Source of the DNA: Lysobacteraceae bacterium PS02340 | Lineage (GTDB): Bacteria; Pseudomonadota; Gammaproteobacteria; Xanthomonadales; Xanthomonadaceae | Reading direction: 5' to 3' | Assembly: GCA_029959605.1 (NCBI GenBank) | Contig: JASCOC010000012.1 | Location: 59,959 to 123,958, forward strand | Length of the DNA: 64,000 nucleotides | Shown here: piece after piece, positions 8,048-16,822 of the stretch | Layout: each line of letters begins with the position of its first letter | Numbering within the stretch: position 1 is the first letter of the stretch | Made by a program: the position numbers and the translations under genes | Notes under the pieces: generated by a model | Databases searched by the model: none | Told to the model about the DNA's origin: nothing | Seen by the model: the letters and a program-made list of their open reading frames with translations, nothing else

Positions 8048-9808
8048 TCAGGCGGCCGATGTCGTGCGCGCGGAGGGGCAGGTCTCGACGCGCGCCGGCT
8101 TGTCGTCGGTGGACGGCGCTGGCGGGATCCGATCGAGTGACAAGGCTGCGATCTCCACCTTGGGCAGCAGGCGTCTGGTGAAGTAGCCGTCCTTGTAGTA
8201 GCGGATCTTCCTGCACAGCACCGGATGCGCGAGCCCTTCGTAGAGCACGATCTCCTTCTCGGGGCCCATCGCCTTGAGCTCCTGCGGCAGCATCAGGGCG
8301 CGGCGCTCCAGCACCTCGTTGTCGGACACGTTGCTGACGCCTCCGTGCGAACGCGTGCGTGCGCGGCGACGGACGGTGGTGAAGCCCAGCATTTCGGAAT
8401 AGTCGTTCGCGTCCTGCTGTTCGCGCGGGGCGTAGATGATCTGCAGCGCATGGTTGGTGATGATCGTGCGCGAGAGGTCCTTGCCGTAGACCGCGTCCAG
8501 CTGCGCCATCGACTGGATGATCGGCAGCAGGCGCAGGTTGTAGCCCGCCATGTAGGCGACGGCCTTGGCGATGATGTCCACGCGACCGATCGACGTGAAC
8601 TCGTCCATCAGCAACAGGCACTGGTGTTTCAGCGACGCATCGTTCTGCGGCAGCGTGCGCGTGTTGACGTTGATCAGCTGGCTGAAGAACAGATTTACGA
8701 TCAACCGGCTCTCGGCCAGCTTGTTGGGCTGGATGCCGACGTAGATGGTCATGCGCTTGCGGCGCACGTCGTCGAGGCGGAAATCGTCGCCGCTGGTGGC
8801 CGCATCGAGCACAGGATTGAGCCAGGCGTTCAGCGGTTCGCGGAACGAGCCCATGATCGAGGCGAAAGTCACATCGGCCTGGGATAGCAGGCCCGCGAAC
8901 GCGGTGCGCGCCTGCGCGCCCAGGAAGGGCGCCTCGGACAGCGTCTGCAGATAGGGCTTCAGTTCGCTGCCATCGCCCGACGACACGCGCAGCACCTCGC
9001 CGAGCGTGGGCGTCGGGGCATCGTTCGACTGGTCGGCGCGTTCGAACAGGTACAGCGTGAATGCCAGAAACGCATTGCGTGCCTGACTGGTCCAGAACTT
9101 GTCGCGGTCGTCGCTGTCCGGGTACAGCATCGCGGCGATCGCCTGCAGATCCGAGACCCGGAACGATGGATCCGACGACACGTAGGTCATCGGATTCCAG
9201 CGATGTGAGCGCCGGTCTTCGGCAAACGGATTGAACAGGAAGATCTCGTGCCCGATCGAGCGGCGCCAGCCCGAGGTCAGATCGAAATTCTCCTGCTTGA
9301 TGTCGAGCACCACGGCCGATTCGCGGTAGTCGAGCAGATTCGGAATCACCACGCCGACGCCTTTGCCCGAGCGCGTGGGCGCGGCCAGGATCACGAACTG
9401 CTGGCCCGACAGGCGCAGAAGCTTGCCGTTCATCTGGCCGAGCACGATGCCGTCGTCGCGATGTTTCAGCAGCCCTGTGTGGGCGAGATCGAACATGCCC
9501 GCGAAGCGTGCGCGGCCATGGATGTTGCGGTGACTGCGCAGCTTGAACAGCATCACCACCAGCGCCAGCCAGACCAGGCCCATCAGACCGAAGCCGATGC
9601 CGCCCGCGGTCCAGATCCGCCACGCATGCGGCGCGACCTGCGGATGATCGACGACGCTCGCGTAGGCGTACCAGGTGCCGATGCCGAGCAGCGTGGTGTC
9701 CAGCCCGAGCAGCACCAGCAATAGATAGCCCGCGAGATAGAGCGCCGCCACGGTGGCGCCGGCGGTGACGAGCGCTGCACCGATCCAGCGTTCAGTCGAC
9801 ACGCGCAT
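8048..9808 (-). CDS. virD4: Type IV secretion coupling ATPase VirD4
   Basis: The 586-residue coupling protein has two N-terminal membrane segments (residues about 10-37 and 66-88), Walker A PTRSGKGV at 144-151 and Walker B LLLMDEF near 398-404. The region between them includes the all-alpha domain that selects substrates in this family. It would recruit effectors to the VirB channel. A GTG at 9802 has a better-spaced GGAGGA than the ATG at 9808 and may be the true start. The gene lies 39 bases downstream of the coiled-coil gene and diverges from the virB operon. Confidence 0.93.
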   Translation of the reverse strand: MRVSTERWIGAALVTAGATVAALYLAGYLLLVLLGLDTTLLGIGTWYAYASVVDHPQVAPHAWRIWTAGGIGFGLMGLVWLALVVMLFKLRSHRNIHGRARFAGMFDLAHTGLLKHRDDGIVLGQMNGKLLRLSGQQFVILAAPTRSGKGVGVVIPNLLDYRESAVVLDIKQENFDLTSGWRRSIGHEIFLFNPFAEDRRSHRWNPMTYVSSDPSFRVSDLQAIAAMLYPDSDDRDKFWTSQARNAFLAFTLYLFERADQSNDAPTPTLGEVLRVSSGDGSELKPYLQTLSEAPFLGAQARTAFAGLLSQADVTFASIMGSFREPLNAWLNPVLDAATSGDDFRLDDVRRKRMTIYVGIQPNKLAESRLIVNLFFSQLINVNTRTLPQNDASLKHQCLLLMDEFTSIGRVDIIAKAVAYMAGYNLRLLPIIQSMAQLDAVYGKDLSRTIITNHALQIIYAPREQQDANDYSEMLGFTTVRRRARTRSHGGVSNVSDNEVLERRALMLPQELKAMGPEKEIVLYEGLAHPVLCRKIRYYKDGYFTRRLLPKVEIAALSLDRIPPAPSTDDKPARVETCPSARTTSAA

Positions 9809-9847
9809 TCCTCCATGCGCGCCGCTCGGGAGACGATGAGCACCCGG

Positions 9848-10417
9848 TCATGGCGCCACCTGCTGCGTATCGACGAACACGTAGTCGTCGTTCGATGGCC
9901 AGCGGGCGAGCCCCTCATCGAGCTTGATGCAGGGGCGACCATCACAGGCAGTGATCGCGACCTGCTGCAGCGCCTCCAGCACGTCGGCACGCACGCTCGC
10001 GCGTTCCGCACGCTCCAGGTTGAGCTTCGCAACGTAGCCACTCGCACCGATGAGCGCGGCGCCGCCCAGCAAGAGCGCCAGCAGGGCACCGCTCCCCAAC
10101 AGACGTGAGCGCGCGGTCAGTCCCGCCTGCGTGCGGTCGAGATGTGCGATCAGATGTTCGAGTCGTTGCGCAGCCGATTCGGCGCGTGCAGTGGTTGCGT
10201 CCAGCTGACCGGTCAACGCGTCGCGCACCGCCGTGGTCGTCGCCCGCAACACGGCATCGCGTCCTGCAGCGGTGCGTTCGGCGACGCCAGTGGCCGCGTC
10301 CTGCAATGCGTCGGCGGCGTCGCGTTGTTCGCGCGCCGCCTGCTCGCACTGCTGTGTCAGGTGCGCGGCCAGCAGTGCCGCGCTCGCCACGAAGTCCTCC
10401 ATCTGCGTCCGTTCCAT
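9848..10417 (-). CDS. Coiled-coil single-pass membrane protein beside virD4
   Basis: I do not recognise this 189-residue protein with confidence. Residues about 5-105 are Ala/Gln/Arg-rich and strongly helical, with heptad-like spacing; one membrane segment follows (about 108-130), then a C-terminal tail with two cysteines (ACDGRPCIKLDEG). It precedes virD4 in the same two-gene unit, so it probably works with the coupling ATPase, perhaps as a scaffold or substrate adaptor. Distant similarity to small plasmid relaxation/mobilisation proteins is possible but not shown. Confidence 0.5.
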   Translation of the reverse strand: MERTQMEDFVASAALLAAHLTQQCEQAAREQRDAADALQDAATGVAERTAAGRDAVLRATTTAVRDALTGQLDATTARAESAAQRLEHLIAHLDRTQAGLTARSRLLGSGALLALLLGGAALIGASGYVAKLNLERAERASVRADVLEALQQVAITACDGRPCIKLDEGLARWPSNDDYVFVDTQQVAP

Positions 10418-10504
10418 GGCTCCTGCTGACGATGTCGTTCCCGGACGACGAGGATGCGGGCTGGCGCAGTGCAGAAGCCGACGTGATTGTCCGGATCGGC
10501 GGGT

Positions 10505-10614
10505 CGGGAAATCACCCGAGGACTTGCGGAAATCATGTCATCACGCGTCAGCGCAGGCCCGCGTCCAGTGCAGGGCTGCAGAATCGTCGAGGGTGCGAAG
10601 CACCGGGAAATCAC
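10505..10614. promoter_or_regulatory. T4SS divergent promoter region with repeated GGAAATCA motif
   Basis: The 428-base gap between the coiled-coil gene and virB7 must hold both promoters. It contains three direct copies of GGAAATCA at 10507-10514, 10528-10535 and 10606-10613. The first and third sit in identical 11-mers CGGGAAATCAC, and the first two are 21 bases apart, two helical turns. This suggests a regulator site. No GTAAA pair of the CpxR type was seen, and nothing else in the gap looks like a gene. Confidence 0.4.
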
Positions 10615-10845
10615 GTGTTTCCGGTCACTTCAACCGCGCGTCAGGCGACCGGCACGGCTCGCTTCGAACTGCTCGGACGCGGCGCGTCGCCGCGTTGACG
10701 CGAATTTTCCGTGTCGCTTAGCTTCGACCCGTCATCGCTTCGCGGTCGTCGGAAACGCGACGTGCGCAGTGACCAGGGGACGCACGTTCGACGCTCGCGA
10801 CCGCACCGCGGCGGAGCGTGCACATCAGGGAAGAACCGCGTGGGT

Positions 10846-11286
10846 ATGAGCACACCAGTCGCAGGATGGAGGTTCGCGGTAGTCGTCGGCGTCTGCCTGA
10901 CCGCGATCGCCGGGTGTGCCACGCCCGATGCAGCGGACCCGCGCGGCAAATGGCGGCCTCTGCACCAGTTCGCGGAGGCACCGCAGGCGATTCCGCTGCA
11001 GCAGGCCTACATGTTCCAGGCGTTTCCATCAGACCAGACCCTCAAGACGTTGCTGACGCGCTGGTCGAACGATGCCGGGCTCGGTCTGTCGTATCTGCAC
11101 GCCAACGACTACACGCTGCACGCACCGGTCGCGCAGCTCCGCACCACGAGCATCGAGCAGGCGGCCTCGGCGCTGTCGTCGGCGTATGCAGCGCAGGGCG
11201 TGCGGGTGTCGGCCGAACGCGGCGCGATCGTGGTCAGCCACGCGCAAGCCACTTCGGTTGCGACGGCCGACGGCGCAACGGACTGA
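10846..11286 (+). CDS. virB7: Type IV secretion lipoprotein VirB7 with N0-like domain
   Basis: The 146-residue lipoprotein has a lipobox ending at Cys24 (TAIAGC) and a folded domain from about residue 50 to 130 (QAYMFQAFPSDQTLKTLLTR, then AQLRTTSIEQAASALSSAYA). In Xanthomonas citri VirB7 an equivalent N0-like domain forms an extra outer ring of the core complex; ordinary conjugative VirB7 proteins lack it and are much shorter. The start at 10846 is chosen because it puts the signal sequence at the N-terminus; an upstream in-frame ATG at 10711 would add 45 Arg-rich residues. First gene of the virB operon. Confidence 0.82.
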   Translation: MSTPVAGWRFAVVVGVCLTAIAGCATPDAADPRGKWRPLHQFAEAPQAIPLQQAYMFQAFPSDQTLKTLLTRWSNDAGLGLSYLHANDYTLHAPVAQLRTTSIEQAASALSSAYAAQGVRVSAERGAIVVSHAQATSVATADGATD

Positions 11287-11296
11287 CGGGGCACGC

Positions 11297-12166
11297 ATGT
11301 TCGGCAAACGCACCGCATCCCCGGAGATCGACAAGGCCGTCGCGCAGGGGGTCAGCTACGAACTCACCTTGACCGACCAGATGCGGCGCAGCGAGCGGCG
11401 CGCCTGGCGCGTGGCGGGCTGCGCGGTCGCGATGTCGGTGATCCTCGCCGGCGGCTACGTGCTGTTCCTGCCGCTCAAGGAACGCGTGCCCTATCTGGTG
11501 ATGGCCGATCCCTACACCGGCACCGCCAGCATCGCGCGGCTCGCGGGCAACTTCAACGAACGCGACGTCACGATGGAAGAGGCGATCAACAAGAGCAATG
11601 TTGCCCAATTCGTGCTCGCGCGCGAATCCTACGACTCGGGACTGATCGGTCAGCGCAACTGGCGGACCACGCTGTCGATGGCCGGTCCTGCGGTCGCACC
11701 CGCCTACATCGGCCTGCATGCCGAACATAACCCCGAACGCCCGTTCCGGATCTACGGGACGGGCCGTTCGGTACGAACGCGGATTCTGAGCATCGTGCTG
11801 ATCGGTGGAGGCGAAGGTCGCCGCCCGTCGGGTGCGACCGTTCGCTTCCAGCGCAGCCTCTACGACAAGTCGAATGGACGCGTGGAACCCATCGATGCAC
11901 GGATCGCGACGCTCGAGTTCGCCTACAACCCGGAGCTGCGACTGAGCGATGAGGACCGCCTGCTCAATCCGCTGGGTTTCCGGGTGACGAACTACCGCGT
12001 CGACCTGGATTTCGCCGCCGGTCCCGTGCCGGATCGCGAGTTCCCCGTGCCGCGTCCTGCGGCGACGCCGTCGACGCTCGACGCGGCTGCGCCACCGCCG
12101 GCTTGGTCGGATGACGACGCCGACATCCCGCCGATCGAACCTGGCGTGACCGGAGCCCTCCCATGA
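11297..12166 (+). CDS. virB8: Type IV secretion inner-membrane protein VirB8
   Basis: The 289-residue protein has a cytoplasmic N-terminus, one membrane segment (about 37-57) followed by VPYLVMADPYTG, and a periplasmic NTF2-like domain ending near residue 240 (LNPLGFRVTNYRVDLDF), as in VirB8. The C-terminal tail is Pro/Ala/Asp-rich. VirB8 links the inner-membrane parts of the channel. Its stop overlaps the virB9 start (ATGA), so translation is coupled. Confidence 0.92.
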   Translation: MFGKRTASPEIDKAVAQGVSYELTLTDQMRRSERRAWRVAGCAVAMSVILAGGYVLFLPLKERVPYLVMADPYTGTASIARLAGNFNERDVTMEEAINKSNVAQFVLARESYDSGLIGQRNWRTTLSMAGPAVAPAYIGLHAEHNPERPFRIYGTGRSVRTRILSIVLIGGGEGRRPSGATVRFQRSLYDKSNGRVEPIDARIATLEFAYNPELRLSDEDRLLNPLGFRVTNYRVDLDFAAGPVPDREFPVPRPAATPSTLDAAAPPPAWSDDDADIPPIEPGVTGALP

Positions 12167-12945
12167 GTCGTGGTGCACACCGCCGCCCGATCGCAGCCGC
12201 ATGCCGCGCACTGGTCGCGCTGTTGCTGCTGGCCCCGCTGTCGGCGCTGGCGCAAGTCGTGGAGGAATACGCCTACCAGCCCGATGCCGTCTACCAGGTG
12301 CGGACCGGGCTGGGCATCACCACCCAGATCGAGCTCAGTGCGCACGAACAGATTCTCGACTACAGCAGCGGTTTCAGTGGCGGCTGGGAGATCAGTCGCC
12401 GCGACAACGTGTTCTACGTCAAACCGCGGAACGTCGACGTCGACACCAATCTGCTGGTGCGCACCGCCGCGCACGCCTACATCTTCGAGTTGAAGGTCGT
12501 CGCGAGCGACTGGCGCTCGCTCGATCAGGCACGGTCCGCCGGCGTGCAGTACAAGATCCGCTTCAGTTATCCGGGCGATACCCGCTTCGCGCCCGAGACG
12601 ACCGAAGCGCCGGACGCCGCCGCCGAACTGAGTACCGGCCTGCAGCCCGACCGGCAGTACCACTTCCGTTACGACTACACCCAGCACCGGCGCACGCCGC
12701 ACTGGCTGGTGCCATCGACGGTCTACGACGATCGGCGCTTCACCTATATCCGCATGGGGGACCGGGCCCGCTTTCCCAGCGGCAATTTTCCCGCGGTGTT
12801 CGCCCGGGACAGCGAACACGGCGAGGAGTTCGTCGTCAATTCGACGGTCGAAGGCGATGTGATCGTGGTCCATGGGACCTATCCCTTTCTGGTCGTCCGG
12901 CACGGCGCGCACGTCGTCGGCCTGCGCAGGAGTGCCGAGCCGTGA
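12163..12945 (+). CDS. virB9: Type IV secretion outer-membrane-complex protein VirB9
   Basis: The 260-residue periplasmic protein has a signal peptide cleaved near SALAQ (residue about 31). The N-terminal domain begins YQPDAVYQVRTGLGITTQIE and the C-terminal domain contains the typical VYDDRRFTYIRMG and FVVNSTVEGDVIVVHG stretches. With VirB7 and VirB10 it forms the core complex spanning periplasm and outer membrane. It overlaps both neighbours: ATGA with virB8 and GTGA with virB10. Confidence 0.93.
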   Translation: MSRGAHRRPIAAACRALVALLLLAPLSALAQVVEEYAYQPDAVYQVRTGLGITTQIELSAHEQILDYSSGFSGGWEISRRDNVFYVKPRNVDVDTNLLVRTAAHAYIFELKVVASDWRSLDQARSAGVQYKIRFSYPGDTRFAPETTEAPDAAAELSTGLQPDRQYHFRYDYTQHRRTPHWLVPSTVYDDRRFTYIRMGDRARFPSGNFPAVFARDSEHGEEFVVNSTVEGDVIVVHGTYPFLVVRHGAHVVGLRRSAEP

Positions 12946-14138
12946 GCGAGCATCCCGTCGACTCCGAACGCGCGCCCGGTCCGGGCGGTCGCGGCCCGGC
13001 CAATCCCTACGAGGCGCGGGTGGGCCAGCAGGCGGATCTCGATGCGGACGCGCCGGTGCTGCAGGCGGCCGAGGTCCAACGCCTCAACCGCCGCGCGCTG
13101 GTGTTCCTCGCAGGCATCGTGCTGCTGCTCGGCGGGCTGGCGTTCTGGCTGTTTTCGGGCGGCGGTCCGGCCAGCGAGGACGCGCGTCCCCGCACGCAGA
13201 CCGCCGAACAGATCGTGATCCCGGCCGCGCCGCGGGATCTGCCCGAACTGCCGGTGGCGAGGCCCGCAGCGCCGCCCCCGGAACTGCCGCCACTGCCGGT
13301 GATCGAGGACCCGCGTCCGGCGCCGTCCGCCGGCATGGGCGACGCGCTGTCAGGCGGCATGTTCTCCGGCAGCGCTCCGCCATCGCTGCTTGAGCGACGG
13401 ATGCAGGATGTTGCCGGCGGATCGGGCATGTCCGGCATGTCGAGCACGGGGCCCGATGGAATGCCGGGTATGCCCGAAGGCTTCGGCGCGGCCGCGCCAG
13501 CGTCCGTCACGCAGGCGCCCGCGGATGGGCCCACCAGTGCACGCCCGCTCTACAGCCCCGACACCCTGCTGCTGCGCGGCACCTACATCCGGTGCGTGCT
13601 GCAATCGCGCGTCATCAGCGACTTTCCCGGCTACACCTCCTGCATCGTCACCGAGCCGGTGTACTCGGTGAACGGCAGACGCCTGCTGCTGCCGCGTGGT
13701 TCGAAGGTCATGGGCTTCTACAACGCCGACAGTGTCATCGGCGATCGCGCCGGCATCGTCTGGGACAGGATCACCACGCCCACCGGACTCGACGTCAACA
13801 TGCGCAGCCCGGGTGTGGACGCCCTCGGCGCCGCCGGCAACGCGGGCCACTACACGGCGCACTGGGGCCAGCGGCTCGCCTCGGCATTGCTGATCAGCAT
13901 GCTCAGCGACGCGTTCAAGTACGCGGCCGCCGAACACGGCCGGCCGCAGACGTCATTCGGCAACGGTTTCGTCGTGCAGAACCCTTACGAGAGCAACACC
14001 GCACGCACGCTCGAGCGGATGGCCAACATGGCCTTGGAGCGCAACATGGCGCGCCCACCGACCGTCACGATCAACCAGGGCACCGTGGTCAACGTCTACG
14101 TCGCACGCGATGTCGACTTCTCCGCGGTGGTGCGCTGA
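12942..14138 (+). CDS. virB10: Type IV secretion core protein VirB10
   Basis: The 398-residue protein starts at a GTG overlapping the virB9 stop. It has one membrane segment (about 47-68), a Pro-rich periplasmic linker (about 95-130), a Met/Gly-rich stretch (GMSGMSSTGPDGMPGMPEG, about 160-178) and a C-terminal TrbI/VirB10 domain with GTYIRCVLQSRVISDFPGY and LLPRGSKVMGFYN. VirB10 bridges inner and outer membranes and forms the outer pore. The Met/Gly-rich segment is unusual and may be a flexible spacer. Confidence 0.93.
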   Translation: MSEHPVDSERAPGPGGRGPANPYEARVGQQADLDADAPVLQAAEVQRLNRRALVFLAGIVLLLGGLAFWLFSGGGPASEDARPRTQTAEQIVIPAAPRDLPELPVARPAAPPPELPPLPVIEDPRPAPSAGMGDALSGGMFSGSAPPSLLERRMQDVAGGSGMSGMSSTGPDGMPGMPEGFGAAAPASVTQAPADGPTSARPLYSPDTLLLRGTYIRCVLQSRVISDFPGYTSCIVTEPVYSVNGRRLLLPRGSKVMGFYNADSVIGDRAGIVWDRITTPTGLDVNMRSPGVDALGAAGNAGHYTAHWGQRLASALLISMLSDAFKYAAAEHGRPQTSFGNGFVVQNPYESNTARTLERMANMALERNMARPPTVTINQGTVVNVYVARDVDFSAVVR

Positions 14139-14145
14139 GCCGGCC

Positions 14146-15183
14146 ATGGACCTCGAGCCCGCCACCGTCGCGCAGATCTCCAACCGGTTCCTCGAGTACC
14201 AGTACGAGGTGCTCGGCATCGGTGCACATATGCAGTCTTCGGACGTGACCGAGATCTGCATCAACCGGCCGGGCGAGCTGTATCTGGAAACCCGGGAGGG
14301 CTGGCGCCGCACCGACGTCCCGTCGCTGACGTTCGAGCGTGCGCGGCAGTTCTGCACGTCGATCGTCAACGAGAGCAATACGGGCCAGCGGATCACCGAC
14401 GTCGATCCGATGGTGTCGCTGACGTTTCCCACCGGGCAACGCGCGCAGTTCGTGATTCCGCCGGCCTGCGACGCGGGGCGGGTCTCGATCACGATCCGAC
14501 TGCCGTCGCGCTACGCCCGGACACTCGACGAGTACGAGCGCGACGGCTTCTTCGCCGAGATTCCCGAGACGTCGGCGTCGATCAGCGACCAGGATCGGGA
14601 ACTGCTCGAACTGCGACGCGCCCGCGACTACGCGCAGTTCTTCCGCCAGGCCGTCCGCTACCACAAGAACATCGTCGTGGCCGGTGCGACCGGCAGCGGC
14701 AAGACCACGTTCATGAAATCCCTCGTCGACCACATTCCCGAGCAGGAACGGCTGGTGACGATCGAGGACGCCCGCGAACTCTTCCTGCGCCAGCCCAACG
14801 TCGTGCATCTGCTGTACTCGAAGGGCGGCCAGAGTGCGAGCAACGTCACCGCCAAGAGCTGCATGGAAGCCTGTCTGCGCATGAAGCCGGACCGGATCAT
14901 CCTCGCCGAACTCCGCGGCGACGAGTCGTTCTACTTCATCCGCAACTGCGCCTCGGGCCATCCCGGGTCGATCACCAGTTGCCACGCGGGCAGCACCGAA
15001 CAGACCTGGGACCAGCTCGCATTGATGGTCAAGGCATCCGCCGAAGGTGCGGGGCTGGAGTTCGACGTGATCAAGCGCCTGCTGCGCATGACGATCGAGA
15101 TCGTCGTCCATATCAAGGCGCACGCGGGTCGCCGCTTCATCACCGGTATCGATTTCGATCCCGAACGCGCGGTGGCGGCATGA
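14146..15183 (+). CDS. virB11: Type IV secretion hexameric ATPase VirB11
   Basis: The 345-residue cytoplasmic ATPase has an N-terminal domain, Walker A GATGSGKTT at 180-188, an Asp box (VTIEDARELFL), Walker B ILAELRGDE and the His box SGHPGSITSCHAGS. It switches the system between pilus assembly and substrate transfer in known VirB machines. It starts 7 bases after virB10. Length and motifs are normal. Confidence 0.95.
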   Translation: MDLEPATVAQISNRFLEYQYEVLGIGAHMQSSDVTEICINRPGELYLETREGWRRTDVPSLTFERARQFCTSIVNESNTGQRITDVDPMVSLTFPTGQRAQFVIPPACDAGRVSITIRLPSRYARTLDEYERDGFFAEIPETSASISDQDRELLELRRARDYAQFFRQAVRYHKNIVVAGATGSGKTTFMKSLVDHIPEQERLVTIEDARELFLRQPNVVHLLYSKGGQSASNVTAKSCMEACLRMKPDRIILAELRGDESFYFIRNCASGHPGSITSCHAGSTEQTWDQLALMVKASAEGAGLEFDVIKRLLRMTIEIVVHIKAHAGRRFITGIDFDPERAVAA

Positions 15184-15256
15184 GCCGGGTGCCGACGTTC
15201 ACGCAACCGCACGCGGCGGTCCACATGACGCGCACGCAGACGGGGAGGGCGCACTG

Positions 15257-16081
15257 ATGCTGCCCGGCATGGAGCTGATGGGCTGCGTCGGGCTTGCCGT
15301 CCCTGCCGAGGTCATGCACCACGTGGTGCGTGTCGAGTCGTCGTACAACCCCTTCGCGATCGGTGTGGTCGGCGGCCGCCTGGCACGCCAGCCGCGGACG
15401 CTCGAGGAAGCGCTTTCGACCAGCCGGATGCTCGAGCGCGAGGGCTACAACTTCTCGCTCGGTCTGGCGCAGGTGAACCGGCACAACCTGCGACATTACG
15501 GGCTCGACTCACACGAGAAAGCCTTCGACATCTGTCCGAACCTGCGTGCAGGCGCGCAGATCCTCGCCGAGTGCCACACACGCGCCGGTGGCGACTGGGG
15601 CAAGGCCTTCAGCTGCTACTACTCGGGCAACTTCGTCACCGGCTACCAGCACGGCTACGTGCAGAAGGTGCTCGCCTCCTGGCAGGCCGTCGCGCCGGCA
15701 CAGTCGATTCCGGTGATCCGCAACGGCGCTGCGTCCGCTCCTTCTTCGCGCGTCGGCGAGGTCGCAGCGCCGTCCTCGAGGCTGGCCCGCCGCGTGCAGG
15801 AAGCTGCCGGTGCACCACGTGTAGACAGGACTCCCTCTGCGACTGCGATTGCCGGACAGGCAGCGCCCACGGATTCGCCGGTCCGTCTTCAGGCGAGCGG
15901 GGCCGCGCTGCCGGCGTCCGTCCGCCACGCACCCGACGCGATTTCGCTGCAGACCGACGCGGACGCCCCGGTCACGGTGCAGCTCACGTCCGCGCCGCCC
16001 CAACAGCGCGCGCCGACCACCAGCACGTCCGGTCAATCCGGGACGTCCAACCACGCCATCGACACCGCCTTCGTGTTCTGA
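15257..16081 (+). CDS. virB1: Type IV secretion lytic transglycosylase VirB1
   Basis: The 274-residue protein carries an SLT-type transglycosylase domain in its first 150 residues: VVRVESSYNPFAIG with catalytic Glu27, then FSLGLAQVNRHNL and CYYSGNFVTGYQHGY. It opens peptidoglycan for channel assembly. Residues about 150-274 are low-complexity Ser/Ala/Pro-rich and may be exposed or trimmed. No clear signal peptide is seen at the chosen ATG, although GGGGAGGG upstream is a good ribosome site; export may use another route. Confidence 0.86.
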   Translation: MLPGMELMGCVGLAVPAEVMHHVVRVESSYNPFAIGVVGGRLARQPRTLEEALSTSRMLEREGYNFSLGLAQVNRHNLRHYGLDSHEKAFDICPNLRAGAQILAECHTRAGGDWGKAFSCYYSGNFVTGYQHGYVQKVLASWQAVAPAQSIPVIRNGAASAPSSRVGEVAAPSSRLARRVQEAAGAPRVDRTPSATAIAGQAAPTDSPVRLQASGAALPASVRHAPDAISLQTDADAPVTVQLTSAPPQQRAPTTSTSGQSGTSNHAIDTAFVF

Positions 16082-16132
16082 ACAGACCGGCCAACCATCG
16101 AACTCTCCACCGCCAACGCCAAGGACAGCATC

Positions 16133-16510
16133 ATGCAGAAGATCATCACTCCCGATCGCGCCCGCCATGCCCGCACCCGACTGCGCGAGGCGCTCGCCTG
16201 CGGCGCGCTCGCGCTGCTCCCGATCATCGCCTGGGCCCAGGACGTGGCCGGTGCGACCACACGGGTGCAGAGCTTCTTCGGCAACATCAACGCGCTGCTG
16301 AACGTCGCATCGATCGCGGTCGTCACCATTGCGATCATCTTTGCCGGCTACCAGATCGCGTTCAACCACAAGCGCATCGGTGACGTCGCACCGGTCCTGA
16401 TCGGTGGCTTCCTGATCGGCGCCGCGGCGCAGATCGCCAAGATGCTGCTGCCCGACGACGTCACGTCGACCGCCATGATCGCGGTCCAGCTGCTGCCGGG
16501 CTATGCGTAA
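16133..16510 (+). CDS. virB2: Type IV secretion pilin-like subunit VirB2
   Basis: The 125-residue protein has a long signal sequence cleaved near IIAWAQ (residue about 36), then two hydrophobic helices (about 53-71 and 87-101) joined by a short basic loop NHKRIGDV. This is the VirB2/TrbC pilin plan. AAGGA precedes the ATG. It overlaps virB3 by 8 bases. Confidence 0.88.
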   Translation: MQKIITPDRARHARTRLREALACGALALLPIIAWAQDVAGATTRVQSFFGNINALLNVASIAVVTIAIIFAGYQIAFNHKRIGDVAPVLIGGFLIGAAAQIAKMLLPDDVTSTAMIAVQLLPGYA

Positions 16511-16820
16511 GGACATCCTGTTCCGCGGCTGCACGCGCCCGCCGATGTTCATGGGCGTGCCTTACCTGCCGTTCGCGGTGGGTGCGGGCGCCTGTCTGCT
16601 GCTGACGTTCTATATCGACATGTTCTTCCTGGCGTTGCTGCCGTTCGTGATCATGGTCATGCGGCAGATGGCCAGACGCGACGAGATGATCTTCCGCCTG
16701 CTGGGCCTGCGCTGGATGTTCCGGCTCCGTGCCCGGGATGTCGGCCGGCACGGCAACGTCTGGATCTTCACGGCGAACAGCTACCGGCCGGACATCCACG
16801 ACGGCCGCAGGACATCCTGA
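16503..16820 (+). CDS. virB3: Type IV secretion inner-membrane protein VirB3
   Basis: The 105-residue protein begins RKDILFRGCTRPPMFMGVPY, the VirB3 signature, and has hydrophobic helices at about 20-37 and 39-53. It sits next to VirB4 in the inner membrane. The gene overlaps virB2 and ends 2 bases before virB4. Confidence 0.9.
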   Translation: MRKDILFRGCTRPPMFMGVPYLPFAVGAGACLLLTFYIDMFFLALLPFVIMVMRQMARRDEMIFRLLGLRWMFRLRARDVGRHGNVWIFTANSYRPDIHDGRRTS

Positions 16821-16822
16821 CC

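Noticed and set aside
10418..10845. CpxR-type GTAAA direct repeats controlling virB7
   Set aside because: CpxR controls the X. citri system, but no GTAAA pair was found in this gap.
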